Assembly: GCA_963678445.1 (NCBI GenBank)
Contig: OY782877.1
Location: 1,116,001-1,180,000 of the forward strand
Direction of reading: 5' to 3'
Source: G963678445 sp963678445
Lineage (GTDB): Bacteria; Hydrogenedentota; Hydrogenedentia; Hydrogenedentales; G963678445
Length of the DNA stretch: 64,000 nucleotides
Positions 45,395-53,445 of the stretch are shown here, one piece after another. Every line of letters starts with the position of its first letter. Position 1 is the first letter of the stretch. The notes under the pieces were generated by a model that worked only from the letters and a program-made list of their open reading frames with translations, had not been told where the DNA came from and ran no database searches. A program made the position numbers and the translations under genes.

Positions 45395-46051
45395 CTACTC
45401 CGCGTCACGCAAAAGCGCCGCCAATTTGCTCGACAAAATGCCTAATGACGAAAACAAATTCTCATTTTGGACAATCACCCCCTCCGGCGCTTCCAACGCC
45501 GTCGGCGCAAAATTCCAAATCGCCCGAATCTCCCCACTATCCACCATCAAATCCGTCACCCGCTGCGCCTGCTCCACCGGAACCGCTACAATACCCAGAT
45601 GAATCTTCATCCGCTGCGCCAAATTCGGCAACTTTTCCAGCGCAAAAATCTGTGTATCATGCACCACCCGCCCCACCCTATCCTCCGCCACATCAAAACC
45701 CGCCACAATATTCACCCCATACCGAGCAAAGGGCAAATAGCCCAGCAACGCCGTACCCAAACTCCCCACCCCCACCAAAAAGGCATCCTGCGTGTTATTC
45801 CATCCCAAAAAATCCTCTATCGCCGCATGCAACACCTCCACCTCATACCCCACCTTCGGGCGTCCCGACACCCCCGTGTACGCCAAATCCTTGCGCACCT
45901 GTGTCGGCTCCAAATTCAACGCACGCCCAATCGACGAACACGACACCTGCACACATTGCTGCTGCTGCAAACGACGCAACACATCACAATACATCGGCAA
46001 ACGACGCAACGTCGGCTCCGGAATCGTTTTAATCTGTTCGAAAGTGTTCAC
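45395..46051 (-). CDS. rex: Redox-sensing transcriptional repressor Rex
   Basis: A 218-residue NADH/NAD+ ratio sensor. GTG start at 46051 with AGGGG upstream. The N-terminal winged helix has TLRRLPMYCDVLRRLQQQ and LNLEPTQVRKDLAYTG; the Rossmann domain has FLVGVGSLGTALLGY (GxGxxG) and IVAGFDVAEDRVG; the C-terminal swapped helix includes VIVQNENLFSSLGIL. Rex typically represses hydrogenase and fermentation genes until NADH accumulates. As the first gene of the hydrogenase cluster it probably controls it, though I could not find a clear TTGTTAA-N4-TTAACAA site. Confidence 0.95.
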   Translation of the reverse strand: MNTFEQIKTIPEPTLRRLPMYCDVLRRLQQQQCVQVSCSSIGRALNLEPTQVRKDLAYTGVSGRPKVGYEVEVLHAAIEDFLGWNNTQDAFLVGVGSLGTALLGYLPFARYGVNIVAGFDVAEDRVGRVVHDTQIFALEKLPNLAQRMKIHLGIVAVPVEQAQRVTDLMVDSGEIRAIWNFAPTALEAPEGVIVQNENLFSSLGILSSKLAALLRDAE

Positions 46052-46395
46052 AGGTCATCCCCTAATTACTTGGCCCAAGCACAATCGAGAAATATATATC
46101 GAGAAATATTTCCTTAAAAGTGTACCCAATTTCCCCCTATCCAGTCAAGAAAAGACCGAAAAAATCTTAATTTTGCTTTTAGACCACGTTATACAGTAAA
46201 ATTCTCTCAATGTTTCATGGATACCCCTGCCATGTGTACCAACACTGCAGCAGTATCAACCTTATTACGTAAACCACACCTGCCAAAACCCACTGTTTTC
46301 GCCGATTATCTGCTACAGGAAGTCTTGGTCGTTCAACGCAGTATGCACTACACTCGCATACCGCACTACCCCCACACAACCTAGAAAGGTTTTCC
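46052..46395. promoter_or_regulatory. Divergent rex / DEAD-box intergenic region with 12-bp direct repeat
   Basis: The 344-bp region between rex and the helicase contains ATCGAGAAATAT twice (46084-46095 and 46098-46109) plus GAAATAT/ATATTTC arms that form an interrupted palindrome. This is a candidate operator or UP-like element for rex. The rest shows no gene or clear promoter box. Confidence 0.4.
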
Positions 46396-48216
46396 ATGTC
46401 CACCGACACCCCCCTTCAACCGGACTTCGACGCACTCTCCCTCAGCAAACCTGTGCGCAAAGCACTCGACGATGTAGGCTACGAAGCCCCCTCACCCATC
46501 CAGGCACAAACCATTCCCCTGCTCATGGAAGGGAAAGACCTCATCGGACAGGCGCAAACCGGCACCGGTAAAACCGCAGCCTTCGCCCTGCCCATTCTTT
46601 CCCGCATCGACATTAAAAAAACCGCACCGCAAGCGCTGGTGCTGGTCCCCACGCGTGAGCTGGCCATCCAGGTCGCCGAAGCCTTCCAACGCTACGGCTC
46701 TCACATCAAGAACCTGCACGTATTGCCCATCTACGGCGGACAAGAATACGGCGGACAATTACGCAGCCTCAAACGCGGCGTACACGTCGTCGTCGGCACC
46801 CCGGGCCGCATTATGGACCACATGCGTCGTGGCTCCCTTATCCTCGACACCGTCCAACACCTCATTCTGGACGAGGCCGACGAAATGCTCCGCATGGGCT
46901 TCATCGACGACGTCGAATGGATCTTGGAACAAACCCCCAAAGAACGCCAAATTGCACTCTTTTCGGCCACCCTCCCCCCCGCCATCCGCAAGATTGCCAA
47001 ACGCCACCTGCGCGAACCTGAATCCATCACCATTAAGATGAAAGCCGCCACCGCCGAGGGCGTACACCAACGCTACTGGCTCGTCAGCCGCATGCACAAA
47101 CTCGATGCCCTAACCCGCATCCTCGAGGCCGAACCCTTCGACGGCATGCTCATCTTCGTGCGCACCAAAAGCAACACTCTCGAACTCGCCGAACGCCTTG
47201 CTGCACGCGGATTCACCTGCGCCCCCCTCAATGGCGACATTCGGCAAGCTACCCGTGAACGCACCGTACGCCAATTCAAGGAAGGCAAAATCGATATTCT
47301 TATCGGCACAGACGTCGCCGCACGCGGTCTCGACGTCGACCGCATCAGCCACGTCGTCAACTACGACATCCCCTACGACGCCGAAACCTACATTCATCGC
47401 GTTGGGCGCACCGGGCGTGCCGGCCGCACCGGCGAAGCTATCCTTTTCGTCTCCCCACGCGAGCGCAACATGCTGTCCGCCATCGAAAAGGCATCCCGGC
47501 AACGCATCGAACGCATGGAACTCCCCTCCACCGACGTCATCAACACCATGCGCGTGAGCCAATTCAAAAATCGCATTACCGAAACCATCACCAACGGAAA
47601 CCTGGAGTTCTTCGAGGCTCTCGTTGAAGACTACTACGAAGAAACCCATACCCCGGCTCTCCAAATTGCCGCCGCGCTGGCCAAAATGGCCCACGGCGAC
47701 AAACCTTTCCTTCTGAAAGAAACGCCTCCACTCAAAAAAGAAAAACCAAAAAAAGATACACGCACAGAAAAGACGAGACGAAAAGAAAATACAGGCCCAC
47801 AGCCTCTGGAACGCGGCATGGAACGCTACCGTCTTGAGGTTGGTCAAGATCATGACGTACAACCCAAAAATATCGTCGGCGCTATCGCCAACGAAGCCGG
47901 TCTGCGCGGCGGCGACATCCGCAACATCGACATCTACACCGACTACACCACCGTAGATCTCCCCGTTGGCATGCCCGCAGAAATCTTCACCCGCCTGCAA
48001 AACACCTGGGTAATGAACCGCCAGCTACAACTCACCCGCATGGAAGAACCCTTTGCTGAACAAGCACCGCCCCCACGCAGAAAACCCAACAAAAAACCCG
48101 GTGCAAGACCACAAAAAAACTTTGGGAAAAAAGCAAACGGAAAAACCAGAAACCGGAAACCGACTACAGACAAAAAACGCAGCTCAAGGCCAAAACGCAC
48201 GAAGACAGAAAAATAG
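46396..48216 (+). CDS. deaD: DEAD-box ATP-dependent RNA helicase (DeaD/CsdA type)
   Basis: A 606-residue RNA helicase. Q motif region FDALSLSKPVRKALDDVG, motif I AQTGTGKTAA, Ia PTRELA, Ib TPGRIMD, II DEADEML, III SAT, V ARGLDVDRI and VI HRVGRTGRAGRTG are all present in the first 370 residues. The C-terminal part has a DbpA-like RNA-binding domain (RYRLEVGQDHDVQPKNIVGA, about 475-545) and two Lys/Arg-rich tails (after 440 and 555-606). It probably acts in ribosome assembly or cold-shock RNA unwinding. AAAGG lies 6 nt before the ATG. Confidence 0.93.
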   Translation: MSTDTPLQPDFDALSLSKPVRKALDDVGYEAPSPIQAQTIPLLMEGKDLIGQAQTGTGKTAAFALPILSRIDIKKTAPQALVLVPTRELAIQVAEAFQRYGSHIKNLHVLPIYGGQEYGGQLRSLKRGVHVVVGTPGRIMDHMRRGSLILDTVQHLILDEADEMLRMGFIDDVEWILEQTPKERQIALFSATLPPAIRKIAKRHLREPESITIKMKAATAEGVHQRYWLVSRMHKLDALTRILEAEPFDGMLIFVRTKSNTLELAERLAARGFTCAPLNGDIRQATRERTVRQFKEGKIDILIGTDVAARGLDVDRISHVVNYDIPYDAETYIHRVGRTGRAGRTGEAILFVSPRERNMLSAIEKASRQRIERMELPSTDVINTMRVSQFKNRITETITNGNLEFFEALVEDYYEETHTPALQIAAALAKMAHGDKPFLLKETPPLKKEKPKKDTRTEKTRRKENTGPQPLERGMERYRLEVGQDHDVQPKNIVGAIANEAGLRGGDIRNIDIYTDYTTVDLPVGMPAEIFTRLQNTWVMNRQLQLTRMEEPFAEQAPPPRRKPNKKPGARPQKNFGKKANGKTRNRKPTTDKKRSSRPKRTKTEK

Positions 48217-48240
48217 CCCGTCGCTGACACAACTATCCCT

Positions 48241-48272
48241 GGGGGAACTTTTTATTATCGAAAAGTTCCCCC
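48241..48272 (+). terminator. 12-bp perfect hairpin after the helicase gene
   Basis: GGGGGAACTTTT, loop TATTATCG, AAAAGTTCCCCC, 25 nt after the stop. The stem itself carries TTTT at its top, and no T-run follows, so it is a likely but not classical terminator. Confidence 0.6.
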
Positions 48273-48374
48273 AGTTTCCCGTTCCACCTATCCATCACCA
48301 CCCACTACATACCCACCCCCTATCATCACCCAATGTCCCTCCCCAGCCTCCCCTTCGTCAATAGGCCTCTTTAA

Positions 48375-48402
48375 TCTAAAGCGGTCCTGTGACCACTTTA
48401 GA
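48375..48402 (+). repeat. Solo hairpin of the dispersed repeat family
   Basis: TCTAAAGCGGTC-CTGT-GACCACTTTAGA: only the palindromic end of the element, with a 12-position stem containing one mismatch. It lies between the convergent helicase and TPR genes. Confidence 0.65.
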
Positions 48403-48459
48403 AGCCACCCGTAGAAGGGCATCTTGTAAAAGATGGCATTGGGGGAAACCTGGAATGCG

Positions 48460-49737
48460 CTATTTTTTTCTTTCGCTGGAACGCGATAACGCATCCAAAC
48501 GGTTATAGTGCCATTCGAGCCATTGGGCAAAAACGGGGTCGCTGATGGCGTCTGTTTTCATCTTCGGATAGGCGGCGGGATTGACCATGATATGGGGCTC
48601 GAGTTCTTCCACAGGCAGGATGAGACGAGCGGTGATATTGGACAAAACGCCGTCTTGATTGGGGCGTAACAGGGTCGCTTGTTTGCAGTCGTGCAGGACA
48701 AACAGGGTATATGCGCTCGTAAAAAAAACCAGGGTCAGCAGGAAACAGAAGGCGCGACTGGTCCAACGCAGGCGGGCATGCGTCATACCAATAGCGACAA
48801 GACAGGTTCCCAGGAATGCCAATGCACCGTATACAAAGGCATGGAAAAGAAGCTCGCTTCCCGGATCAGTCCAACCTGCACCAACAAAAATAGGCACTTC
48901 GAAAAGATTGCCCGCCTCTCGGGTAGCAAAGTAGCTTAAGATAACCCCGGCAAGAAATGTTGCGCCACTCCAAAATAAAATGGCGCCCCCAAAAATAACC
49001 GCATGCCGTATACCAAGACGGCGCAGGGGCCGGATGCGATAAAAACATAGCATACAGCCCACCCACCCGATGGCGGCAAACAACAAGGCCGCTCTCTCTG
49101 CAAAAATTTTCTGCCATTGTGTACGCACGTAGGCTAAATCCTGAATAATGGAGTAACGGTGGCGCAGGCCCGGACGAAGCGCGAGCGCTTTTTGGTAGGC
49201 GTGAGCGGCTTCGCGATAGCGCTCCAGGGACTTAAACGTACTGGCAAGGTAATACCAGGCGCGTCCCAGATTGGGATAATTCGGAGAGGCTGCAATCATA
49301 TGCGACAGTACGCCCACACGCTGTGCAATCTCCTGCATATCGTAGCTGGTTACCTGCATGGCATCCATAATGTCATTTTCCTGACGAAATTGATTGTAAA
49401 ATGCCTGCAAACGCTGTTGGCGTGCAACGCAATCGGGGCAGGATACCTCCGGAAGCTCTTTAGCCAATGCCAATGCCTTCCGATTCCACTGCTGCGCCTC
49501 TTCAAAATCCCCCGTCACCTCCTCGGAAAATTGTGCAAGACGCGCCATGCATTGCATGCGAGAAACAGCAGGGGTACGGCGACTGTTTGCGGTGCGCCGT
49601 AGCAATTGAAGCGCTTTCCCCACGGCACCCTGGTGAAAAAATGCTTCCGCCTGTTCCGCCGGGTTTTCCGCATACACAGAAAAAACACAAAACAGCACTA
49701 GTATGCCTACCTTTATCAGCCAGCATCCCGACTTCAC
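48460..49737 (-). CDS. TPR-containing membrane protein of unknown function
   Basis: A 425-residue protein, GTG start with TAGGAG 8 nt upstream. Signal peptide/anchor (LIKVGILVLFCVFSVYA), then a periplasmic helical region with TPR-like repeats (AEAFFHQGAVGKALQLLRRT, AWYYLASTFKSLERYREAAH, AYQKALALRPG). Four hydrophobic segments follow between about residues 215 and 350 (ALLFAAIGWVGCMLCFY, AVIFGGAILFWSGATFLAG, FVYGALAFLGTCLVAIG, FCFLLTLVFFTSAYTLFV). A soluble C-terminus ends it. No family assigned; it may be an envelope scaffold. No operon partner. Confidence 0.7.
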   Translation of the reverse strand: MKSGCWLIKVGILVLFCVFSVYAENPAEQAEAFFHQGAVGKALQLLRRTANSRRTPAVSRMQCMARLAQFSEEVTGDFEEAQQWNRKALALAKELPEVSCPDCVARQQRLQAFYNQFRQENDIMDAMQVTSYDMQEIAQRVGVLSHMIAASPNYPNLGRAWYYLASTFKSLERYREAAHAYQKALALRPGLRHRYSIIQDLAYVRTQWQKIFAERAALLFAAIGWVGCMLCFYRIRPLRRLGIRHAVIFGGAILFWSGATFLAGVILSYFATREAGNLFEVPIFVGAGWTDPGSELLFHAFVYGALAFLGTCLVAIGMTHARLRWTSRAFCFLLTLVFFTSAYTLFVLHDCKQATLLRPNQDGVLSNITARLILPVEELEPHIMVNPAAYPKMKTDAISDPVFAQWLEWHYNRLDALSRSSERKK

Positions 49738-50011
49738 AATAGAACTCCTACCTGCGGTTCACGAACAAGACGAAGTTGACTTCCCTTCGTCAGATTGATA
49801 CTACTTGGTAATGCCTGCTCCTAAAAACAGCAGCCCGCAGCGGTCAGGGACAACAAAAGACTTATAACCCTGGCGGCGTCCCCCGACCCCTCATGGCTGC
49901 AATGGACCGAAAAACACAAATCCTGTTTTTTCCCTTGAGCATTTCCGCTGCTACAGGGCATTATACCCCGGTCGTGGCGCTGGACCAACGTTGTGTATGA
50001 GGAGATATAAA

Positions 50012-50860
50012 ATGAATCTGAATATGGATAGTGGCGAATTGTTTATTCCCGATGGCGTAACTGAAAAAGAGGCGCTTTCACGGGTAACCCATTTGGCGGT
50101 CAGTGCACATCAGGATGACCTGGAAATTATGGCCTTTGAGGGAATTCTGAAGTGTTTTCAACAGAAAGACGCATGGTTTGCCGGTGTAGTGGTCACCAAC
50201 GGCAGCGGCTCAGCACGTATCGGTGTGTATGAACAATACAGCGATGAGGAAATGGTCGCCGTACGCCGAAAGGAACAACGTAAAGCAGCGGTAGTGGGTG
50301 AGTATGCTGCACAGTGGTTGCTGGATTATCCCAGCAGCGCCATCAAAAATAGTACCGATCAGCGTGCGATCGAGGATTTAGTGGCGATTCTGGAAGCAAC
50401 ACGGCCCGACATAGTCTATTGCCATAACCCGGCAGACAAACATGATACGCATGTGGGCGTAACCCTCAAGCTGATTGAGGCCATTCGTCGCCTACCCGCA
50501 GGCGCACGCCCAAAAAAACTATACGGCTGCGAGGTATGGCGTGATCTGGATTGGATGACCGATTCGGATAAAGTTGCGTTTGACGTATCCGCCCATGAAA
50601 ACCTGCAATCGGCCCTGTTGGGCGTATTCGACAGCCAGGTAGCAGGGGGGAAACGCTACGATCTGGCTACCTTGGGACGCCGCCGTGCACACGCCACCTA
50701 CCATGTTTCGCATGGCGTAGATGCAACCACCGGCACCAACTTTGCCATGGATCTAACCCCACTCATTGAGAACCCAGAAAAAGATGTATTGGCGTATGTG
50801 CTGGAATTCATCCAACGATTCTCCGACGAAATCCAACAACGATTCAACAAACTAGGATAG
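50012..50860 (+). CDS. PIG-L family deacetylase
   Basis: A 282-residue zinc hydrolase of the PIG-L (GlcNAc-PI / bacillithiol / LmbE-like) family. The start at 50012 has AGGAG 7 nt upstream; earlier in-frame starts at 49991 and 49997 overlap this RBS. The metal motif is VSAHQDDLEIMAF (AHxDD) near residue 33, and the second site is YCHNPADKHDTHVGVT (HxxH region) near 135. It removes an acetyl group from an amino sugar; the substrate is unknown. A strong hairpin follows the gene. The 270 bp upstream contain possible decayed repeat pieces but no gene. Confidence 0.87.
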   Translation: MNLNMDSGELFIPDGVTEKEALSRVTHLAVSAHQDDLEIMAFEGILKCFQQKDAWFAGVVVTNGSGSARIGVYEQYSDEEMVAVRRKEQRKAAVVGEYAAQWLLDYPSSAIKNSTDQRAIEDLVAILEATRPDIVYCHNPADKHDTHVGVTLKLIEAIRRLPAGARPKKLYGCEVWRDLDWMTDSDKVAFDVSAHENLQSALLGVFDSQVAGGKRYDLATLGRRRAHATYHVSHGVDATTGTNFAMDLTPLIENPEKDVLAYVLEFIQRFSDEIQQRFNKLG

Positions 50861-50886
50861 ATTTCATTCAGACACCGCTCTTTTAT

Positions 50887-50923
50887 AATGCAGGCGGGAG
50901 GATATCCCTCCCGCCTGCATTTT
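50887..50923 (+). terminator. Terminator after the PIG-L gene
   Basis: AATGCAGGCGGGAGG (50887-50901) pairs with CCTCCCGCCTGCATT (50907-50921), followed by TT. Very stable 15-bp stem 27 nt after the stop. Confidence 0.8.
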
Positions 50924-51084
50924 CGGTTTAATATGCGCATAGTAGTACACGTAGCCCATCGTCACCCCCTGGCTTCCCATATATATGGTCGCATGAAACA
51001 AACGAGCAGGATTCTGATGTCACTAAACACACCAAAATCCCCGCTCGTCATGACGGCTTTCCAGGACGAAAACGCCAAACGCAC

Positions 51085-51489
51085 TCACTTGCGACGTTTT
51101 TGACTTAATGCATTATGAACCGTACCGCCAAACTCAACCGGCTTTTTCTTTTGCGTCGTCACTTTCGACAAATTACCCAAAAGCTCTGAACGCCGTTTCG
51201 CTTCACGTTTAGCGCGTCGCCTCTCCTCTTCACGCATTTCCTCCAGACGCGCAGTCTGGGTCGCTTCATCCAGCTCCTCTAGACGCCCTTGCTCAACCAT
51301 ACGCTTCACACAGGCAGGGTCTACCCCCGTCGCTTCCGCAACTTCGTTGGTCGTACTACCAGGGTTCTCCGCCAGATAATCCGATATCTTACTGTAATCC
51401 GCTTCTTCCTCCTGCAACACATCTGGGTGAACCGGACCCGTACTATTATCAAAAAGCTTTCCTGAACGAGGACACTTAACAAGTGGCAC
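51085..51489 (-). CDS. YvyF/TIGR03826-like flagellar operon protein with degenerate zinc ribbon
   Basis: A 134-residue protein, GTG start with AAAGGAG 8 nt upstream. The order of elements matches the YvyF family: an N-terminal ribbon (KCPRSGKLFDNS, PVHPDVLQEEEADY), a helix-turn-helix (ISDYLAENPGSTTNEVAEAT, GVDPACVKRMVEQGRL), and a charged helical tail (RLEEMREEERRRAKREAKRR). In YvyF the ribbon carries paired CxxC motifs; here CPRC is CPRS and the second pair is HPDV, so zinc binding is probably lost. YvyF genes sit beside flgM and other flagellar genes, and this one is divergent from the flagellin cluster, which supports the call. Confidence 0.65.
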   Translation of the reverse strand: MPLVKCPRSGKLFDNSTGPVHPDVLQEEEADYSKISDYLAENPGSTTNEVAEATGVDPACVKRMVEQGRLEELDEATQTARLEEMREEERRRAKREAKRRSELLGNLSKVTTQKKKPVEFGGTVHNALSQKRRK

Positions 51490-51870
51490 GGTTAATCTCC
51501 TTTAAGCATTATTCAAAATTGCGTTATCTCAAGTTGTTTCGTTTAATATCGCTATACTCTACACGTATTTTATAATACGCCATATGCCGTATTTGCCGCA
51601 AACATCAATTACGCTTTAATCATAAGCATCTCTTTTATTATTCACACCCAAAAAATAAAAGTGCTGTAAATAGAACGCCAACTTTAAAAATTTTGGGGGA
51701 ATTTTTTAAAAAAAATGAAGATTTTTATTTATTTTTTCCCCTTAAAAACTTCGAACAACTCCGAAGCAAATTCACAACTCCTTTTATTTAAAGAGCTTAT
51801 ACCCCCAAAAGGGCCTTTTATAGAACATTTTACCCCGCAAAACCGGCAAAAAAAAGTTCTAAAAAAGTTC
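51490..51870. other. AT-rich intergenic island upstream of the flagellin cluster
   Basis: About 380 bp, far richer in A/T than its neighbours, with homopolymer tracts and repeated AAAAAAGTTCT just before the sigma-28 box. No gene is visible. It holds the divergent promoters of the YvyF-like gene and the flagellin cluster and may be a target for nucleoid proteins. Confidence 0.6.
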
Positions 51871-51897
51871 TAAAGTTTTTGCTAAAGCTGCCGATAA
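51871..51897 (+). promoter_or_regulatory. Perfect sigma-28 (FliA) promoter of the flagellin cluster
   Basis: TAAAGTTT (51871-51878), exactly 11 nt, then GCCGATAA (51890-51897): identical to the textbook FliA consensus at every defined position. Transcription would start near 51904. Confidence 0.93.
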
Positions 51898-52376
51898 AAA
51901 TAGCAGGTAAGCCGAAAAAGAGCTTACAACACAAATTTGAAACAGCTTATATTTGAGAGAATGCATGGATGCAACAGATACGCTAATCAAGGAGGATGGG
52001 CAAAGTATCGGGGGTGTGCACCCCAGCGTGGTTTTGGTAAAAAACCACTTGACAGTTGAATAGATATGACTTCGTTGTTGATTGCGACAACGGCGGGAAC
52101 GGGACATTCACGCCGGTTGCAACTACAAAATTAAAAATTGACGGTGCCAGCGATATAGGTGGGAAACATATTACATGGGATGATGGATATGTTTTGGACC
52201 CGTTGGCAGCTCCGCCTTTCTACGATGAAAGACTAATGGGACATGCCTTGATTTTCAGGGCAAAAGAGGTCGATACGGTGTAGTAAAAAGGGTATGGGAC
52301 GTACCTCTTTGCCGCTATCGCCTCAGCATATGTGCGCATGGATGCGCACGGGCAACCACTCACGGAGGATATAGTT
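51898..52376 (+). other. Long leader (about 470 nt) between the sigma-28 promoter and flagellin 2
   Basis: The leader carries hairpins GGGGTGTGCACCCC and GTGGTTTT/AAAACCAC around 52008-52050, then a stop-free frame at 52056-52283 (TTG start, no RBS) with protein-like composition (LKIDGASDIGGKHITWDDGY), then the GGA-loop hairpin. No family is recognised for the open frame; it may be a relic gene or non-coding leader. Confidence 0.55.
52287..52310 (+). promoter_or_regulatory. Leader hairpin with GGGA loop, candidate CsrA site (flagellin 2)
   Basis: AAAGGGTA, loop TGGGACG, TACCTCTTT, with one bulged base. The GGA is in the loop. It lies 66 nt before the ATG. Confidence 0.45.
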
Positions 52377-53195
52377 ATGGGACTTCGAATCAACACGAAC
52401 GTAGCAGCTTTGAATACAGCGCGCACACTGAAGAGCTCCACCATGTCGCTCAACAAATCGCTGGAACGCTTGTCCAGTGGTTTGCGTATTAACCGTGCCG
52501 CGGATGATGCTGCCGGACTGGCCATTGCAGAAGGCTTTAATTCGGTGGTACGCGGTTCGCAGGTAGCGCAACGGAATTCTCAGGACGGCATTAGCCTGGT
52601 GCAGACGGCAGAAGGTGCGTTGAGTGAAACGCACTCCATTTTGCAGCGTATTCGAGAACTGGCGGTGCAATCTGCCAACGGCACGCAGAGCACCAATAAT
52701 CGGCTCGCTATCGACAATGAAGTTAAGCAGTTGCTGGCCCAGATCGACGATATCGCTTTTGATACGGAATTCAATGGCATTCGGGTGTTGAGCGCAGCGG
52801 GACAGACGGTAACGCTTCAGTCGGGCGCCTATACCAGCCAGGTTCTTGCAGTAACCATGGCAGGTGCGCGTACCACCGATCTGAAGATAACCAATGTCAG
52901 TGTATCCACGATGACGAACGCCGTGCAGGCGATCAGCACGCTGGATACCGCCATCCAGAGCGTTAGCACATTGCGAAGCACGCTGGGTGCGTATCAAAAC
53001 CGGCTGGAATTCACTATTTCCACACTGGCGATTCAGGAAGAGAACTCGTCGGCGTCAGAAAGTGCGATTCGCGATGCGGATATGGCACAGGAAACCATCA
53101 AGTTCACGCGTAACCAAATCTTGGTGAGCGCAGGCACCTCGGTGCTCTCGCAAGCCAATGTGGTGCCGCAGTCGGCATTGCAGCTGCTCGGATAA
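52377..53195 (+). CDS. fliC: Flagellin 2 (first of the tandem cluster)
   Basis: A 272-residue filament subunit; ATG at 52377 behind CGGAGGA. N-terminus MGLRINTNVAALNTARTLKS, core RINRAADDAAGLAIAEGFNS, C-terminus ANVVPQSALQLLG. Like its neighbours it consists of D0/D1 regions only, with a short central stretch (VLSAAGQTVTLQSGAYTSQV). It is the most diverged of the four clustered genes, using SVVRGSQVAQRNSQDG where the others have SQVRG and RNTQDG. It is closest to the sigma-28 promoter and probably the most strongly transcribed. A 12-bp hairpin follows the stop codon. Confidence 0.97.
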   Translation: MGLRINTNVAALNTARTLKSSTMSLNKSLERLSSGLRINRAADDAAGLAIAEGFNSVVRGSQVAQRNSQDGISLVQTAEGALSETHSILQRIRELAVQSANGTQSTNNRLAIDNEVKQLLAQIDDIAFDTEFNGIRVLSAAGQTVTLQSGAYTSQVLAVTMAGARTTDLKITNVSVSTMTNAVQAISTLDTAIQSVSTLRSTLGAYQNRLEFTISTLAIQEENSSASESAIRDADMAQETIKFTRNQILVSAGTSVLSQANVVPQSALQLLG

Positions 53196-53213
53196 TATAG
53201 AGTTTAAAGGTGA

Positions 53214-53254
53214 CCGGCTGTCCGGAGTTCTTCAACGAACGCCCGGACAGCCGG
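53214..53254 (+). terminator. 12-bp perfect hairpin after flagellin 2
   Basis: CCGGCTGTCCGG, 17-nt loop, CCGGACAGCCGG, with no T-run. It could stabilise the 3' end of a processed flagellin 2 mRNA or attenuate read-through. Confidence 0.6.
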
Positions 53255-53396
53255 AGGGAAGATAACCCGAAGTATTGGGAATATAACAGAAAGAGGAGGG
53301 TTAAAGAGTTTCAAGGATGAACAGTTGAATGCGTGCTTCACAGAGCAGTCGCGTGCTCTTTGAGGTAAATAACGCAAACTAGGGATAGTAGGACTA

Positions 53397-53419
53397 TGAG
53401 GGTAAGGGACATACCCTCA
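53397..53419 (+). promoter_or_regulatory. Leader hairpin with AGGGA loop, candidate CsrA site (flagellin 3)
   Basis: TGAGGGTA, loop AGGGACA, TACCCTCA: perfect 8-bp stem, ANGGA in the loop, 26 nt before the ATG. It resembles the leader hairpin of flagellin 2. Confidence 0.5.
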
Positions 53420-53445
53420 CGTCGCCACTCATGGAGGAAAGAACT

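Noticed and set aside
45031..46032. 333-codon proline/serine-rich frame on the + strand
   Set aside because: Lies over the third repeat unit, the [2Fe-2S] gene and rex; low-complexity composition and no RBS.
47110..48000. 296-codon frame opposite the DEAD-box helicase
   Set aside because: Shadow of a strongly conserved helicase gene; no family resemblance.
49835..49990. Further copy of the dispersed repeat before the PIG-L gene
   Set aside because: Only fragments (GCGGTCAGGGACA, GGCGCTGGACC) match and their order is unclear.
52056..52283. 75-codon frame in the flagellin leader as a definite gene
   Set aside because: TTG start, no RBS and no recognised family; kept only as an observation about the leader.
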